Origin: Bacilli bacterium | Lineage (GTDB): Bacteria; Bacillota_I; Bacilli_A; RF39; UBA660 | Length of the DNA stretch: 19,422 bases | Assembly: GCA_017470045.1 (NCBI GenBank) | Contig: JAFUFG010000048.1 | Span: 1-19,422, forward strand | Direction of reading: 5' to 3' | Part shown: piece after piece, positions 13,415 through 19,422 of the stretch | Layout of the letters: every line of letters begins with the position of its first letter | Numbering within the stretch: position 1 is the first letter of the stretch | Translations under genes and position numbers: made by a program | Notes under the pieces: generated by a model | What the model was told of the DNA's origin: nothing | Seen by the model: the letters and a program-made list of their open reading frames with translations, nothing else | The model's database searches: none

Positions 13415-14648
13415 ATTGATATACTTTTTTCTTTATTTTTATTTTCTTCTTTGTAACGATTCGTATTACAATTCCTATTATTACTATTACGAATAATATA
13501 ACTCCACCTACTAATCCTTTATTTGCATTGGCGTATTTTTCAAAATCGAATTCTTGTTTTTCTGTTAATACGATTTCTACTGTTGTTAGAAGAGTATCTC
13601 CATTGTATACATCGACTTTCCCTAGTTTGGTACCAACTTCCATATTATATGGGATTTCTTTTTTACCAGAGTATTGATAAGTAAGTTTTTCTTTTTGATA
13701 AGTATTTTCTAAGTACATATTTAATTCTTTATTGGCATAAAAATCTACTTTGTCATTTTTTGCATACTTTGTATTAATACTAATTAACTTATCTTTTTTG
13801 GATAACACATTTTGATAACTATAATGATTCATAAAATACTCATAGATTGTTTGAGCATCTAGATAATTTAATGGTTGTGTTGATGGGAATATTGTTTTTG
13901 CAGTTACTAGCATATAATCTACTCCATTGTAGGAAGCAATGGTTGCTAAACAGTATCCTGCATCTCCTGTTGTTCCAGTCTTTCCACCTAAGATATAATC
14001 CATACTTAATCCGTATCTAGATTTTGCTGTTTCAATGGTACTTCGAAATGTTAATCTACCATTACTAGTGGTATACTTTTTTGTCTTTATTATTTCTAAA
14101 AAATCTTTATTCTTTATGGCGTATTGAAATATCGTTGCAACATCTTCTACGGTAGAATAATGGTTCTCATCATCTAGTCCTACAGGATTTACAAAGTGCG
14201 TATTTTTGCAACCTAATTCTTTGGCTTTCTCATTCATTAGATTCATGTACTTTTCTGTTGATCCAGCAATATTTCTTGTTAAACTTTGAGCTGCATCTGC
14301 ACCAGATGGAAGCATAAGACCATATAATAAATCACGATATGTTACTTCTTCTCCTACTTGGAATCCTGCTACTGCAGCATTTGCTTCTGCAAGACCTTCA
14401 AAATCTTTATATGTTAATGTTACTTTCTCATCTAAATTTTTAATATTTTCTATCGCAACAATACCTGTCATAATCTTTGTCATGGAAGCAATACTTGTTT
14501 TTTCCTTACTATTTTTTTCATAAAGAACGGTACCTTCATTTTGATTATATAAAATTGCATGTTCGGAATTAATATCTAGTTCTACTGCGTGAACATCTAT
14601 TGTTACGATTAGGATTAATAATAAAATTAAGTATCTTACTTTTTTCAT
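13413..14648 (-). CDS. D-alanyl-D-alanine carboxypeptidase, PBP5/S11 family
   Basis: The 411-aa protein has an N-terminal signal sequence (about 1-21) and the catalytic SxxK motif S55-M-T-K58. The KTG motif is K223-T224-G225 in ILGGKTGTTG. The middle motif, usually SxN, is S115-G-A117 (LPSGADAAQ), so the Asn is replaced by Ala. Such enzymes trim the terminal D-Ala from peptidoglycan stem peptides and control cross-linking. A C-terminal domain at 285-365 leads to a membrane helix at 379-398 and a Lys-rich cytoplasmic end; most PBP5 relatives have an amphipathic anchor instead. AGGTGG precedes the ATG. It is monocistronic, with its own extended -10 promoter. The family call is firm; the activity depends on how the missing Asn is compensated. 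Confidence 0.92.
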   Translation of the reverse strand: MKKVRYLILLLILIVTIDVHAVELDINSEHAILYNQNEGTVLYEKNSKEKTSIASMTKIMTGIVAIENIKNLDEKVTLTYKDFEGLAEANAAVAGFQVGEEVTYRDLLYGLMLPSGADAAQSLTRNIAGSTEKYMNLMNEKAKELGCKNTHFVNPVGLDDENHYSTVEDVATIFQYAIKNKDFLEIIKTKKYTTSNGRLTFRSTIETAKSRYGLSMDYILGGKTGTTGDAGYCLATIASYNGVDYMLVTAKTIFPSTQPLNYLDAQTIYEYFMNHYSYQNVLSKKDKLISINTKYAKNDKVDFYANKELNMYLENTYQKEKLTYQYSGKKEIPYNMEVGTKLGKVDVYNGDTLLTTVEIVLTEKQEFDFEKYANANKGLVGGVILFVIVIIGIVIRIVTKKKIKIKKKVYQ

Positions 14649-14665
14649 ATAACCACCTATTCTAA

Positions 14666-14674
14666 ATTATAACA
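14666..14674 (-). promoter_or_regulatory. Extended -10 promoter of the carboxypeptidase gene
   Basis: TGTTATAAT on the minus strand is a perfect TG-extended -10 box 17 nt before the start codon. It follows directly on the terminator of the previous operon. Confidence 0.7.
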
Positions 14675-14675
14675 T

Positions 14676-14713
14676 AAAAAAATAAATCTACTTAACGATA
14701 GGTAGATTTATTT
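14676..14713 (-). terminator. Terminator of the HD-to-5-FTHF-ligase operon
   Basis: A 12-bp perfect stem AAATAAATCTAC / GTAGATTTATTT with a 10-nt loop is followed by TTTT on the minus strand. The loop begins with the stop codon at 14692. Confidence 0.88.
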
Positions 14714-15225
14714 GTAATGATTTGTTTTACTTTTACATCATTGGGTTCGATTGGTAAATTATTAGGATAAATCTGTTCTTCAAAACAGATAGCAATAGTA
14801 TCTACATTAGACTTACTCAAATACTTATCGTAATATCCTCCACCAAATCCAATTCGATTTAATTCTTTATCAAAACAGATTCCAGGTACAATTAATAAAT
14901 CGATATCCGTAATTTCTTTTGTATGAATTGGTTCTTCTATTCCGAAATTATTTCTAATATACTTTGTATCTTTCTCTATTTGATAAAACTTCATTTCTTT
15001 ATTTTGAATGATTGGTACACATACTATTTTTTCTTTTAAGGATTCTTCTATTAAAAAAGAGGTATCTACTTCCTTTGAAAAACTCTTGTAGATACCTATT
15101 ACTTTTGCTTTTTGATAAGAGTCTGTTTGCAATACTTTTTTGGTAATTGCTTTCGACTTTTCTAATATATCTGTTATATTATTTCGAATTTCTAGATACG
15201 CATTACGAATTTCTTTTTTGTTCAT
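14692..15225 (-). CDS. 5-formyltetrahydrofolate cyclo-ligase
   Basis: The 177-aa length is typical. The family signature is RIGFGGGYYDKYL near residues 125-137, preceded by DLLIVPGICFDKELN. The N-terminus has the usual NKKEIRNAYLEIRNNI helix. The enzyme uses ATP to turn 5-formyl-THF into 5,10-methenyl-THF, recycling the storage folate into one-carbon metabolism. I chose the ATG at 15223-15225, whose first base overlaps the TAA of the upstream gene (TAATG), typical of coupled translation; an in-frame ATG four codons earlier is possible. It is the last gene of the operon and ends in a strong terminator. Confidence 0.92.
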   Translation of the reverse strand: MNKKEIRNAYLEIRNNITDILEKSKAITKKVLQTDSYQKAKVIGIYKSFSKEVDTSFLIEESLKEKIVCVPIIQNKEMKFYQIEKDTKYIRNNFGIEEPIHTKEITDIDLLIVPGICFDKELNRIGFGGGYYDKYLSKSNVDTIAICFEEQIYPNNLPIEPNDVKVKQIITNKSTYR

Positions 15226-15569
15226 TATGCTTTCCATAATCCATGTAGATTACAGTATGCGTAAACTTGTGCTTTTTCTTGTTTTTCGAATGTTGCGATT
15301 GGCTTATCTCCTGGATTTAATTTTTGAATTTGAACATTATCTCCTTTTACAACAGCAATCCACATAATGTAGTGATCTTCTCCCATTGGATGTTCTAAGC
15401 TTCCAACGGTTACTGTCATCTTATCGTCTCCGTAAGATACTACTGGAACATGTTTTTCTTTTGCAGCATCTACTGTGTTTGCAGTGATTTCTTTGAAATC
15501 TGCACTTACAACTTCTCCATTTGGTACGATTACAACATTATTACTTTTTACTTCCTTATAGAATTTCAT
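15225..15569 (-). CDS. Superoxide reductase (desulfoferrodoxin type lacking centre I)
   Basis: The 114-aa protein has the iron site of superoxide reductase: EKHVP (E38, K39, H40), HPMGEDHYIMWI (H60, H66) and the C-terminal CNLHGLW (C106, H109), giving four His and one Cys ligand. It reduces superoxide to peroxide without making oxygen, the strategy of anaerobes. The N-terminus MKFYKEVKSNNVVIVPNGEVV is colinear with the desulfoferrodoxin domain that normally carries a Cys4 rubredoxin-like centre I, but every cysteine is gone, as in class III enzymes. GGAGGT lies 5 nt upstream of the ATG, within the end of the ArsC-like gene. An electron donor must be encoded elsewhere. The call is firm. Confidence 0.94.
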   Translation of the reverse strand: MKFYKEVKSNNVVIVPNGEVVSADFKEITANTVDAAKEKHVPVVSYGDDKMTVTVGSLEHPMGEDHYIMWIAVVKGDNVQIQKLNPGDKPIATFEKQEKAQVYAYCNLHGLWKA

Positions 15570-15570
15570 A

Positions 15571-15924
15571 TTATACCTCCTTTAATGTTTCATAATCTTT
15601 TTCTTTAAATCCTGTTATTACAAGATTATCTTTTATGATTAATGGTCTTTTTACAAGCATTCCATCTGTACTAAGTAATTTTAATTGTTCTTCTTCACTC
15701 ATCGTAGGAAGCTTGTCTTTTAAATTCATTTCTTTATAAATTAATCCGCTTGTATTAAAGAAACTCTTTAATGGTAAATTACTCATCTCATACCATTTTT
15801 TTAATTCTTCATAAGTTGGATTCTCTACTTTAATATCTCTTTCTTCATAAGAAATATGATTGTCGTCTAAGTACTTTTTTGCTTTCTTACAAGTACTGCA
15901 TTTTGGGTAATGAATGAATAACAT
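15571..15924 (-). CDS. ArsC/Spx-family thioredoxin-fold protein
   Basis: The 117-aa protein begins MLFIHYPKCSTCKKAKKYL, with a CxxC pair C9/C12 in the ArsC/Spx position. It continues with WYEMSNLPLKSFFNTSGLIYKEMNLKDKL, SEEEQLKLLSTDGMLVKRPLII and a C-terminal GFKEKDYE. This pattern belongs to the YusI/YffB branch often called arsenate-reductase-like. No arsenic operon lies nearby, so arsenate reduction is doubtful; a thiol-redox role or Spx-like regulation is more likely, fitting the adjacent superoxide reductase. TAGGAGG precedes the ATG. It lies 8 nt after the aminotransferase and 1 nt before the superoxide reductase gene. Confidence 0.9.
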   Translation of the reverse strand: MLFIHYPKCSTCKKAKKYLDDNHISYEERDIKVENPTYEELKKWYEMSNLPLKSFFNTSGLIYKEMNLKDKLPTMSEEEQLKLLSTDGMLVKRPLIIKDNLVITGFKEKDYETLKEV

Positions 15925-15932
15925 AAGTCCTC

Positions 15933-16985
15933 CTATAAAACATTATTTAATATTTCTACAATTTGTTCTTTTTCTTTGGATACTCTTATTCTAACATATT
16001 GTTTTCCTAACCCGTAGAATAAGGCACAAGATTCTCCGATTAGACCATGTTTTGCAAGTTCTAAACGTAAGTCGTCATATTTATCCGAATAAACTGTTAA
16101 GATTGGTGTTTTTACACTAGTACTTAAAATATGAGATAAATCAATATTCTTCATAATATAACGTTTTATCTTTTGAGTTTCACGGATTGTTTCTTTGATA
16201 TGTTTTTTATTGCTTAATGCTTTAATAAATTTATTCATGGATTCTTCTGAGAATGGGAATGGTAATTGAACTTGATCAAAAACTTCGATTAATTCTTTAT
16301 TCGCAATAACGTATCCAATTCGATCATTTGGTAATCCATATGCTTTGGATGCGCTTTTAGCAATAATTACATTTTTATACATTCCCATTAAGTTTATTGC
16401 GGAATCGGATTGATCCATATAATCTCCATAAGCTTCATCCACTAAGACATAAATATGATAAAACTCTGCTAATTTTACAATTTCTGTTAATTCTTGGATT
16501 GGGATTACTTGTCCAGTAGGATTATTTGGATTATCTAAATAAATTAGTTTTACTGGTCTTCCTAATGCCATATTGTCTTCTAAGAATTCCATAAATGCTT
16601 GTGTATTAAATTTCTTATCATCACTGGTACAATGAAGTGGTAAATACTCTGCTTTTTGTAATTCTACTTCCGATGAAAATCTAGTGAATTGAGGTGCTGA
16701 TCCAATACAAATATCTCCTTCGTTTAATAGGATTGTACAAATCGTACGAATGATTCCCATTGTTCCAGAGGAAAAAGATAGTTCATCTTTTCTAAGAAGT
16801 ACTTGAGTATCTTCATAGATGGACTGAATTAATTTTTGTTTTAAGTGATTGTATTTTGGGTCGGTATAATTCTCCTCTATGAATGGATTTACCCCTAGTG
16901 TACAATCGATGGAATTACTTCCTGTTTCAATCGTATCTTCTAAGTAATCTCTCACTCTAAAATATTTGTAATGATCCTCAATCAT
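15933..16985 (-). CDS. PLP-dependent class I/II aminotransferase, HisC-like
   Basis: The 350-aa protein is a fold-type I aminotransferase. It has SSGTMGII (72-79) for the cofactor phosphate, DNPNNPTG (151-158), D183 in VDEAYGDY, the PLP lysine K214 in SASKAYGLPNDRIGY, and a C-terminal RIRVS with the carboxylate-binding Arg. The nearest families are histidinol-phosphate aminotransferase and CobD-like threonine-phosphate decarboxylase. No other histidine or cobalamin genes are close, so a broad aromatic or amino-acid transaminase is equally possible. AGAGGTG lies 4 nt before the ATG. It is the second gene of the operon, 9 nt after the HD gene, and ends with TAG. Confidence 0.88.
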   Translation of the reverse strand: MIEDHYKYFRVRDYLEDTIETGSNSIDCTLGVNPFIEENYTDPKYNHLKQKLIQSIYEDTQVLLRKDELSFSSGTMGIIRTICTILLNEGDICIGSAPQFTRFSSEVELQKAEYLPLHCTSDDKKFNTQAFMEFLEDNMALGRPVKLIYLDNPNNPTGQVIPIQELTEIVKLAEFYHIYVLVDEAYGDYMDQSDSAINLMGMYKNVIIAKSASKAYGLPNDRIGYVIANKELIEVFDQVQLPFPFSEESMNKFIKALSNKKHIKETIRETQKIKRYIMKNIDLSHILSTSVKTPILTVYSDKYDDLRLELAKHGLIGESCALFYGLGKQYVRIRVSKEKEQIVEILNNVL

Positions 16986-16994
16986 GTTGCACCT

Positions 16995-17717
16995 CTATCT
17001 AGTTTTTTCTTCTATATAATTATTAATAATATCCTCGATTTCTTTTACTTGTTTTTTTTCTACATATTTTTCTAATATTTCAAACTTCTTTTTAATAATA
17101 TCGTGTTCTTTTAATTCAATAAAACTTTGTTTAAAGTTAAAGTCAAACATAAACGCTAAACAACGAACAACAGAATCTGCGTGTGTTTTTACATTGGCGT
17201 TGTTTACTAATTTATGTTTACGAAGAGAGTTCATAACTTCTTCGTTTACTGATGTACTGCCATCTTTAATATCAATATTTTGTTTATCCATGATATCTAA
17301 TTTATCTGCATCTCTAGTGATTTTTGCAATTACTGCTTCTCTTTCTGTTAAATTAGCATCTAAATAAATTTTATTATGATATTTTACCGCTTTTAATACT
17401 GCTTCTGCATCTTCTTCATTGTCTACATATTCCATAATGTAGTTATTTTCCTTTAAAATTTCATACCCTTTATCTCCGTGATCAAAAGAGTCCTTATCAT
17501 GAAATGTATGAAATTGTCTTACTTGTTCAAAACGAGCAATATCATGAAGTAATCCAGCAGTTCCTGCTACTACTACATCATGTTCATTCATTCCTTCGCT
17601 TAATGCTATTTTTACACAATAGTCCACAACTCGATATGTGTGATAATATTTTAAATCAATCATCCAGTCACTCATATCGTATGGTTTTGTATATCGATCA
17701 AATTCTTCTGTATTCAT
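16995..17717 (-). CDS. HD-domain phosphohydrolase
   Basis: The 240-aa protein has the HD metal-binding residues in order: H26 (YYHTYRVVDY), the H58-D59 pair in GLLHDIARF and a distal Asp near 136-140 in TRDADKLD. Further His residues in QFHTFHDKDSFDHGDKGYEIL suggest a second metal. HD proteins of this size hydrolyse nucleotides, nucleoside monophosphates or (p)ppGpp-like signals; the substrate is not visible. There is no signal peptide. AAAGAGG precedes the ATG. It is the first gene of a five-gene operon, with a consensus extended -10 promoter 24 nt upstream. The divergent membrane-protein gene starts 82 bp away. Confidence 0.88.
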   Translation of the reverse strand: MNTEEFDRYTKPYDMSDWMIDLKYYHTYRVVDYCVKIALSEGMNEHDVVVAGTAGLLHDIARFEQVRQFHTFHDKDSFDHGDKGYEILKENNYIMEYVDNEEDAEAVLKAVKYHNKIYLDANLTEREAVIAKITRDADKLDIMDKQNIDIKDGSTSVNEEVMNSLRKHKLVNNANVKTHADSVVRCLAFMFDFNFKQSFIELKEHDIIKKKFEILEKYVEKKQVKEIEDIINNYIEEKTR

Positions 17718-17741
17718 AAATACCTCTTTTCCACTTTTAAT

Positions 17742-17750
17742 ATTATAACA
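17742..17750 (-). promoter_or_regulatory. Extended -10 promoter of the HD operon
   Basis: TGTTATAAT on the minus strand, identical to the element before the carboxypeptidase gene, lies 24 nt before the start codon. Confidence 0.7.
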
Positions 17751-17773
17751 TATTTCTTTTCTATATTTGCTTG

Positions 17774-17782
17774 TGATATGAT
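17774..17782 (+). promoter_or_regulatory. Extended -10 promoter of the DUF6020-like gene
   Basis: TGATATGAT on the plus strand is a TG-extended -10 box 17 nt before the start codon and divergent from the HD operon promoter. Confidence 0.55.
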
Positions 17783-17799
17783 TATTTTAGGTGATAATA

Positions 17800-19398
17800 A
17801 TGAAAAAATATCTATTTTTGGATAAAAGAAGTACTATTTTTAAGATAATTTTCTCGGTTTTATTTAGTTTTACTCAAGTTATTGGATTTAATTGTTATAA
17901 ATTTGATAGTGCGATGTTATATTCCGTTTTTACTTATCTATTTATTTTAATCTTAATTCCATTTGTTTATTTCTTTACCAGTTTCTTGTGGAATATTCCT
18001 TATACGAAACAAAAGAATAGTAAGATTAGTAGCATTCTATTTGAGAAAAAATATAGTTTCTTTTTACTGGTTGGATTGATGCTTCTTGCATGGACTCCAA
18101 TATTAATCATTCTTTATCCTGGAAACTTTTCTTATGATGCAGGAACACAGATTCGAATGTTAAAGTTTGATGCATTAAGTAAATATCACCCTGTATTACA
18201 TACTCTATTCATGGGATTAACAATTCTACTAGGACATAATCTATTCGGATCTTGGAATATTGGAATCTTACTTCACAGTATTTTACAAATGTTAATTATG
18301 TCAAGTATTTTTAGTTTTACATTACTATATTTACACAAGAAAAGAATTCCTAATATTTATAATTATATTTTCTTAATCTTATATTTATTTCTACCAACCC
18401 ATTCTGTATTTGCGATTACGACTACGAAAGATATTTTATTCTCTGGATTTTTTAATATCGTCTTACTATTATTAATCGAATTGTTTACAAATCCTGATCA
18501 ATTCTTTACAAAGAAAAAGATTTTTATCACTATTTTCTTTACATTCTTATTAATTGCTTTTCGTAATAATATGCTTTATGCCTTTATCGTATTTATTCCG
18601 TTCGCATTATTCTATTTAAAAAAGTATTTCAAGAAAGTCATAATTCTATTTCTATCCATTCTTGCGATTGTGTTTATTTATGATAAGTCATTAACTTATG
18701 TCTTCCATATTGAGAATGGTCCAAGAGTAGAAATGTTTAGTTTTGTAGTACAACAATTTGCAAGAACTTATCATAAAGATCCTCTATCTTTAGAAGAGAG
18801 ACAAAATATTGAAAAATTATATCTAAATGATTCTTTACAAGATTATCATCCTCATATTAGTGATCCAGTCAAAAGTAATTTTAATACGGAGGAATTATTA
18901 GCGAACAAAGGAAAATACGCATCGTTATATACGCATTTATTATTTGAATATCCAAATACGTTTATTGATTCGATTCTTAACAATACTTATAGTTTCTTCT
19001 ATCTATTTGATAAGTTACCAGATGAAGGAGCAAAAACTTATATTGAGATTAGTTGTTTAAAAGAAGAAAATGGTACAATTGACAGAAACTATACTTGTGG
19101 AAAAAATAATTCTTTTATTTATCAATTAGTTATGGATGCGAAATATCAACATATACCGATATTAGATATCTTCATGAATATGGCATTTTATTTTATTGTA
19201 TTAATCTATGTATCTATTTATTTACTTTATCAAAAAAATTATAAGTTATTCGTTCCTATCCTTTTATTGATTCTTTATATGGGAACAAATTTTTTAGCAC
19301 CAGTTGCGATAGTAAGATATGCTTATCCATTATTCACAACATTCCCTATTCTAATTTATTTTATTTATCAAACAAAAAAGGACTACTTAAAAAAGTAG
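17800..19398 (+). CDS. Multi-pass membrane protein, DUF6020/GT-C-like
   Basis: A 532-aa very hydrophobic protein with about 10-11 predicted membrane helices. After the third helix a loop carries YPGNFSYDAGTQ (106-117, D113), and KYHPVLHT follows (129-136); such an acidic first outer loop is typical of DUF6020 and of GT-C glycosyltransferases that use polyprenyl-linked sugars. A larger extracytoplasmic segment, about 305-400, lies before the last helices. A transferase role in cell-surface glycan or lipid modification is inferred; I see no proof of activity. I chose the ATG at 17800, with AGGTGAT just upstream; an in-frame GTG at 17791 lies inside that Shine-Dalgarno site. It is the only plus-strand protein gene, and the stop TAG lies in the terminator stem. 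Confidence 0.85.
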   Translation: MKKYLFLDKRSTIFKIIFSVLFSFTQVIGFNCYKFDSAMLYSVFTYLFILILIPFVYFFTSFLWNIPYTKQKNSKISSILFEKKYSFFLLVGLMLLAWTPILIILYPGNFSYDAGTQIRMLKFDALSKYHPVLHTLFMGLTILLGHNLFGSWNIGILLHSILQMLIMSSIFSFTLLYLHKKRIPNIYNYIFLILYLFLPTHSVFAITTTKDILFSGFFNIVLLLLIELFTNPDQFFTKKKIFITIFFTFLLIAFRNNMLYAFIVFIPFALFYLKKYFKKVIILFLSILAIVFIYDKSLTYVFHIENGPRVEMFSFVVQQFARTYHKDPLSLEERQNIEKLYLNDSLQDYHPHISDPVKSNFNTEELLANKGKYASLYTHLLFEYPNTFIDSILNNTYSFFYLFDKLPDEGAKTYIEISCLKEENGTIDRNYTCGKNNSFIYQLVMDAKYQHIPILDIFMNMAFYFIVLIYVSIYLLYQKNYKLFVPILLLILYMGTNFLAPVAIVRYAYPLFTTFPILIYFIYQTKKDYLKK

Positions 19399-19411
19399 TT
19401 CTTTTAATTTA
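19377..19411 (+). terminator. Terminator of the DUF6020-like gene
   Basis: A 12-bp stem (19377-19388 and 19393-19404, one G-U) with a 4-nt AAAA loop is followed by TTAATTT. It contains the stop codon at 19396-19398. Confidence 0.85.
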
Positions 19412-19422
19412 ACATTGGATCA

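Noticed and set aside
15571..15924. Dedicated arsenate reductase in an ars operon
   Set aside because: No arsR, arsB or acr3 gene is nearby, and the sequence motifs fit the broader YusI/YffB group.

Overview
The window looks like a chromosomal segment of a very AT-rich, low-GC Firmicute of the Bacilli/Mollicutes-related type, probably an uncultured gut lineage. The grounds are strong AGGAGG Shine-Dalgarno sites, sigma-A promoters with TG-extended -10 boxes, dense intrinsic terminators, a SUF-type Fe-S operon, an Rrf2/IscR-like regulator, CsaA, DUF1846 and a PBP5-type carboxypeptidase. I see no insertion sequence, prophage or CRISPR array. I count 22 protein genes, 21 on the minus strand, plus one tRNA gene. 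The taxonomy is inference.

Layout, left to right. A minus-strand HAD hydrolase (49-729) stands alone. Next is a plus-strand tRNA-Gly(UCC) gene (938-1011) with a strong promoter, a 50-nt leader hairpin and its own terminator; parts of its flanks are exact antisense copies of its anticodon arm. A two-gene minus-strand cassette (1109-2385) follows: a PD-(D/E)XK-like protein with a TTG start, coupled to a P-loop kinase-like protein with a GTG start. Then come a lipoprotein with a membrane-spanning helix and an Asn/Met-rich tail, an XRE-DUF2975 membrane regulator overlapping a small helical protein, a tyrosine-phosphatase/CsaA pair, a DUF1846 protein and a NADAR protein.

The centre (8397-13319) is one minus-strand operon read as rrf2 - sufC - sufB - sufD - DUF2130. 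It would assemble Fe-S clusters under an Fe-S-sensing repressor, with a palindrome in the promoter as the likely operator. No cysteine desulfurase (sufS) or sufU is present, so sulfur must come from a gene elsewhere. sufC has an in-frame TGA at codon 199, after which the frame continues for 49 well-conserved codons including the switch histidine.

To the right lie a D-alanyl-D-alanine carboxypeptidase gene and then a five-gene operon reading leftward from about 17717: HD phosphohydrolase, class I/II aminotransferase, ArsC/Spx-like thioredoxin-fold protein, superoxide reductase and 5-formyltetrahydrofolate cyclo-ligase. A divergent plus-strand gene for a DUF6020-like multi-pass membrane protein closes the window.

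Points most worth a second look: the TGA in sufC together with the absence of TGA as a stop in all 22 genes (17 TAA, 5 TAG); the tRNA-Gly gene flanked by sequences antisense to its own anticodon arm; the nuclease-like/kinase-like cassette beside that tRNA; and the superoxide reductase that has lost its centre I cysteines.
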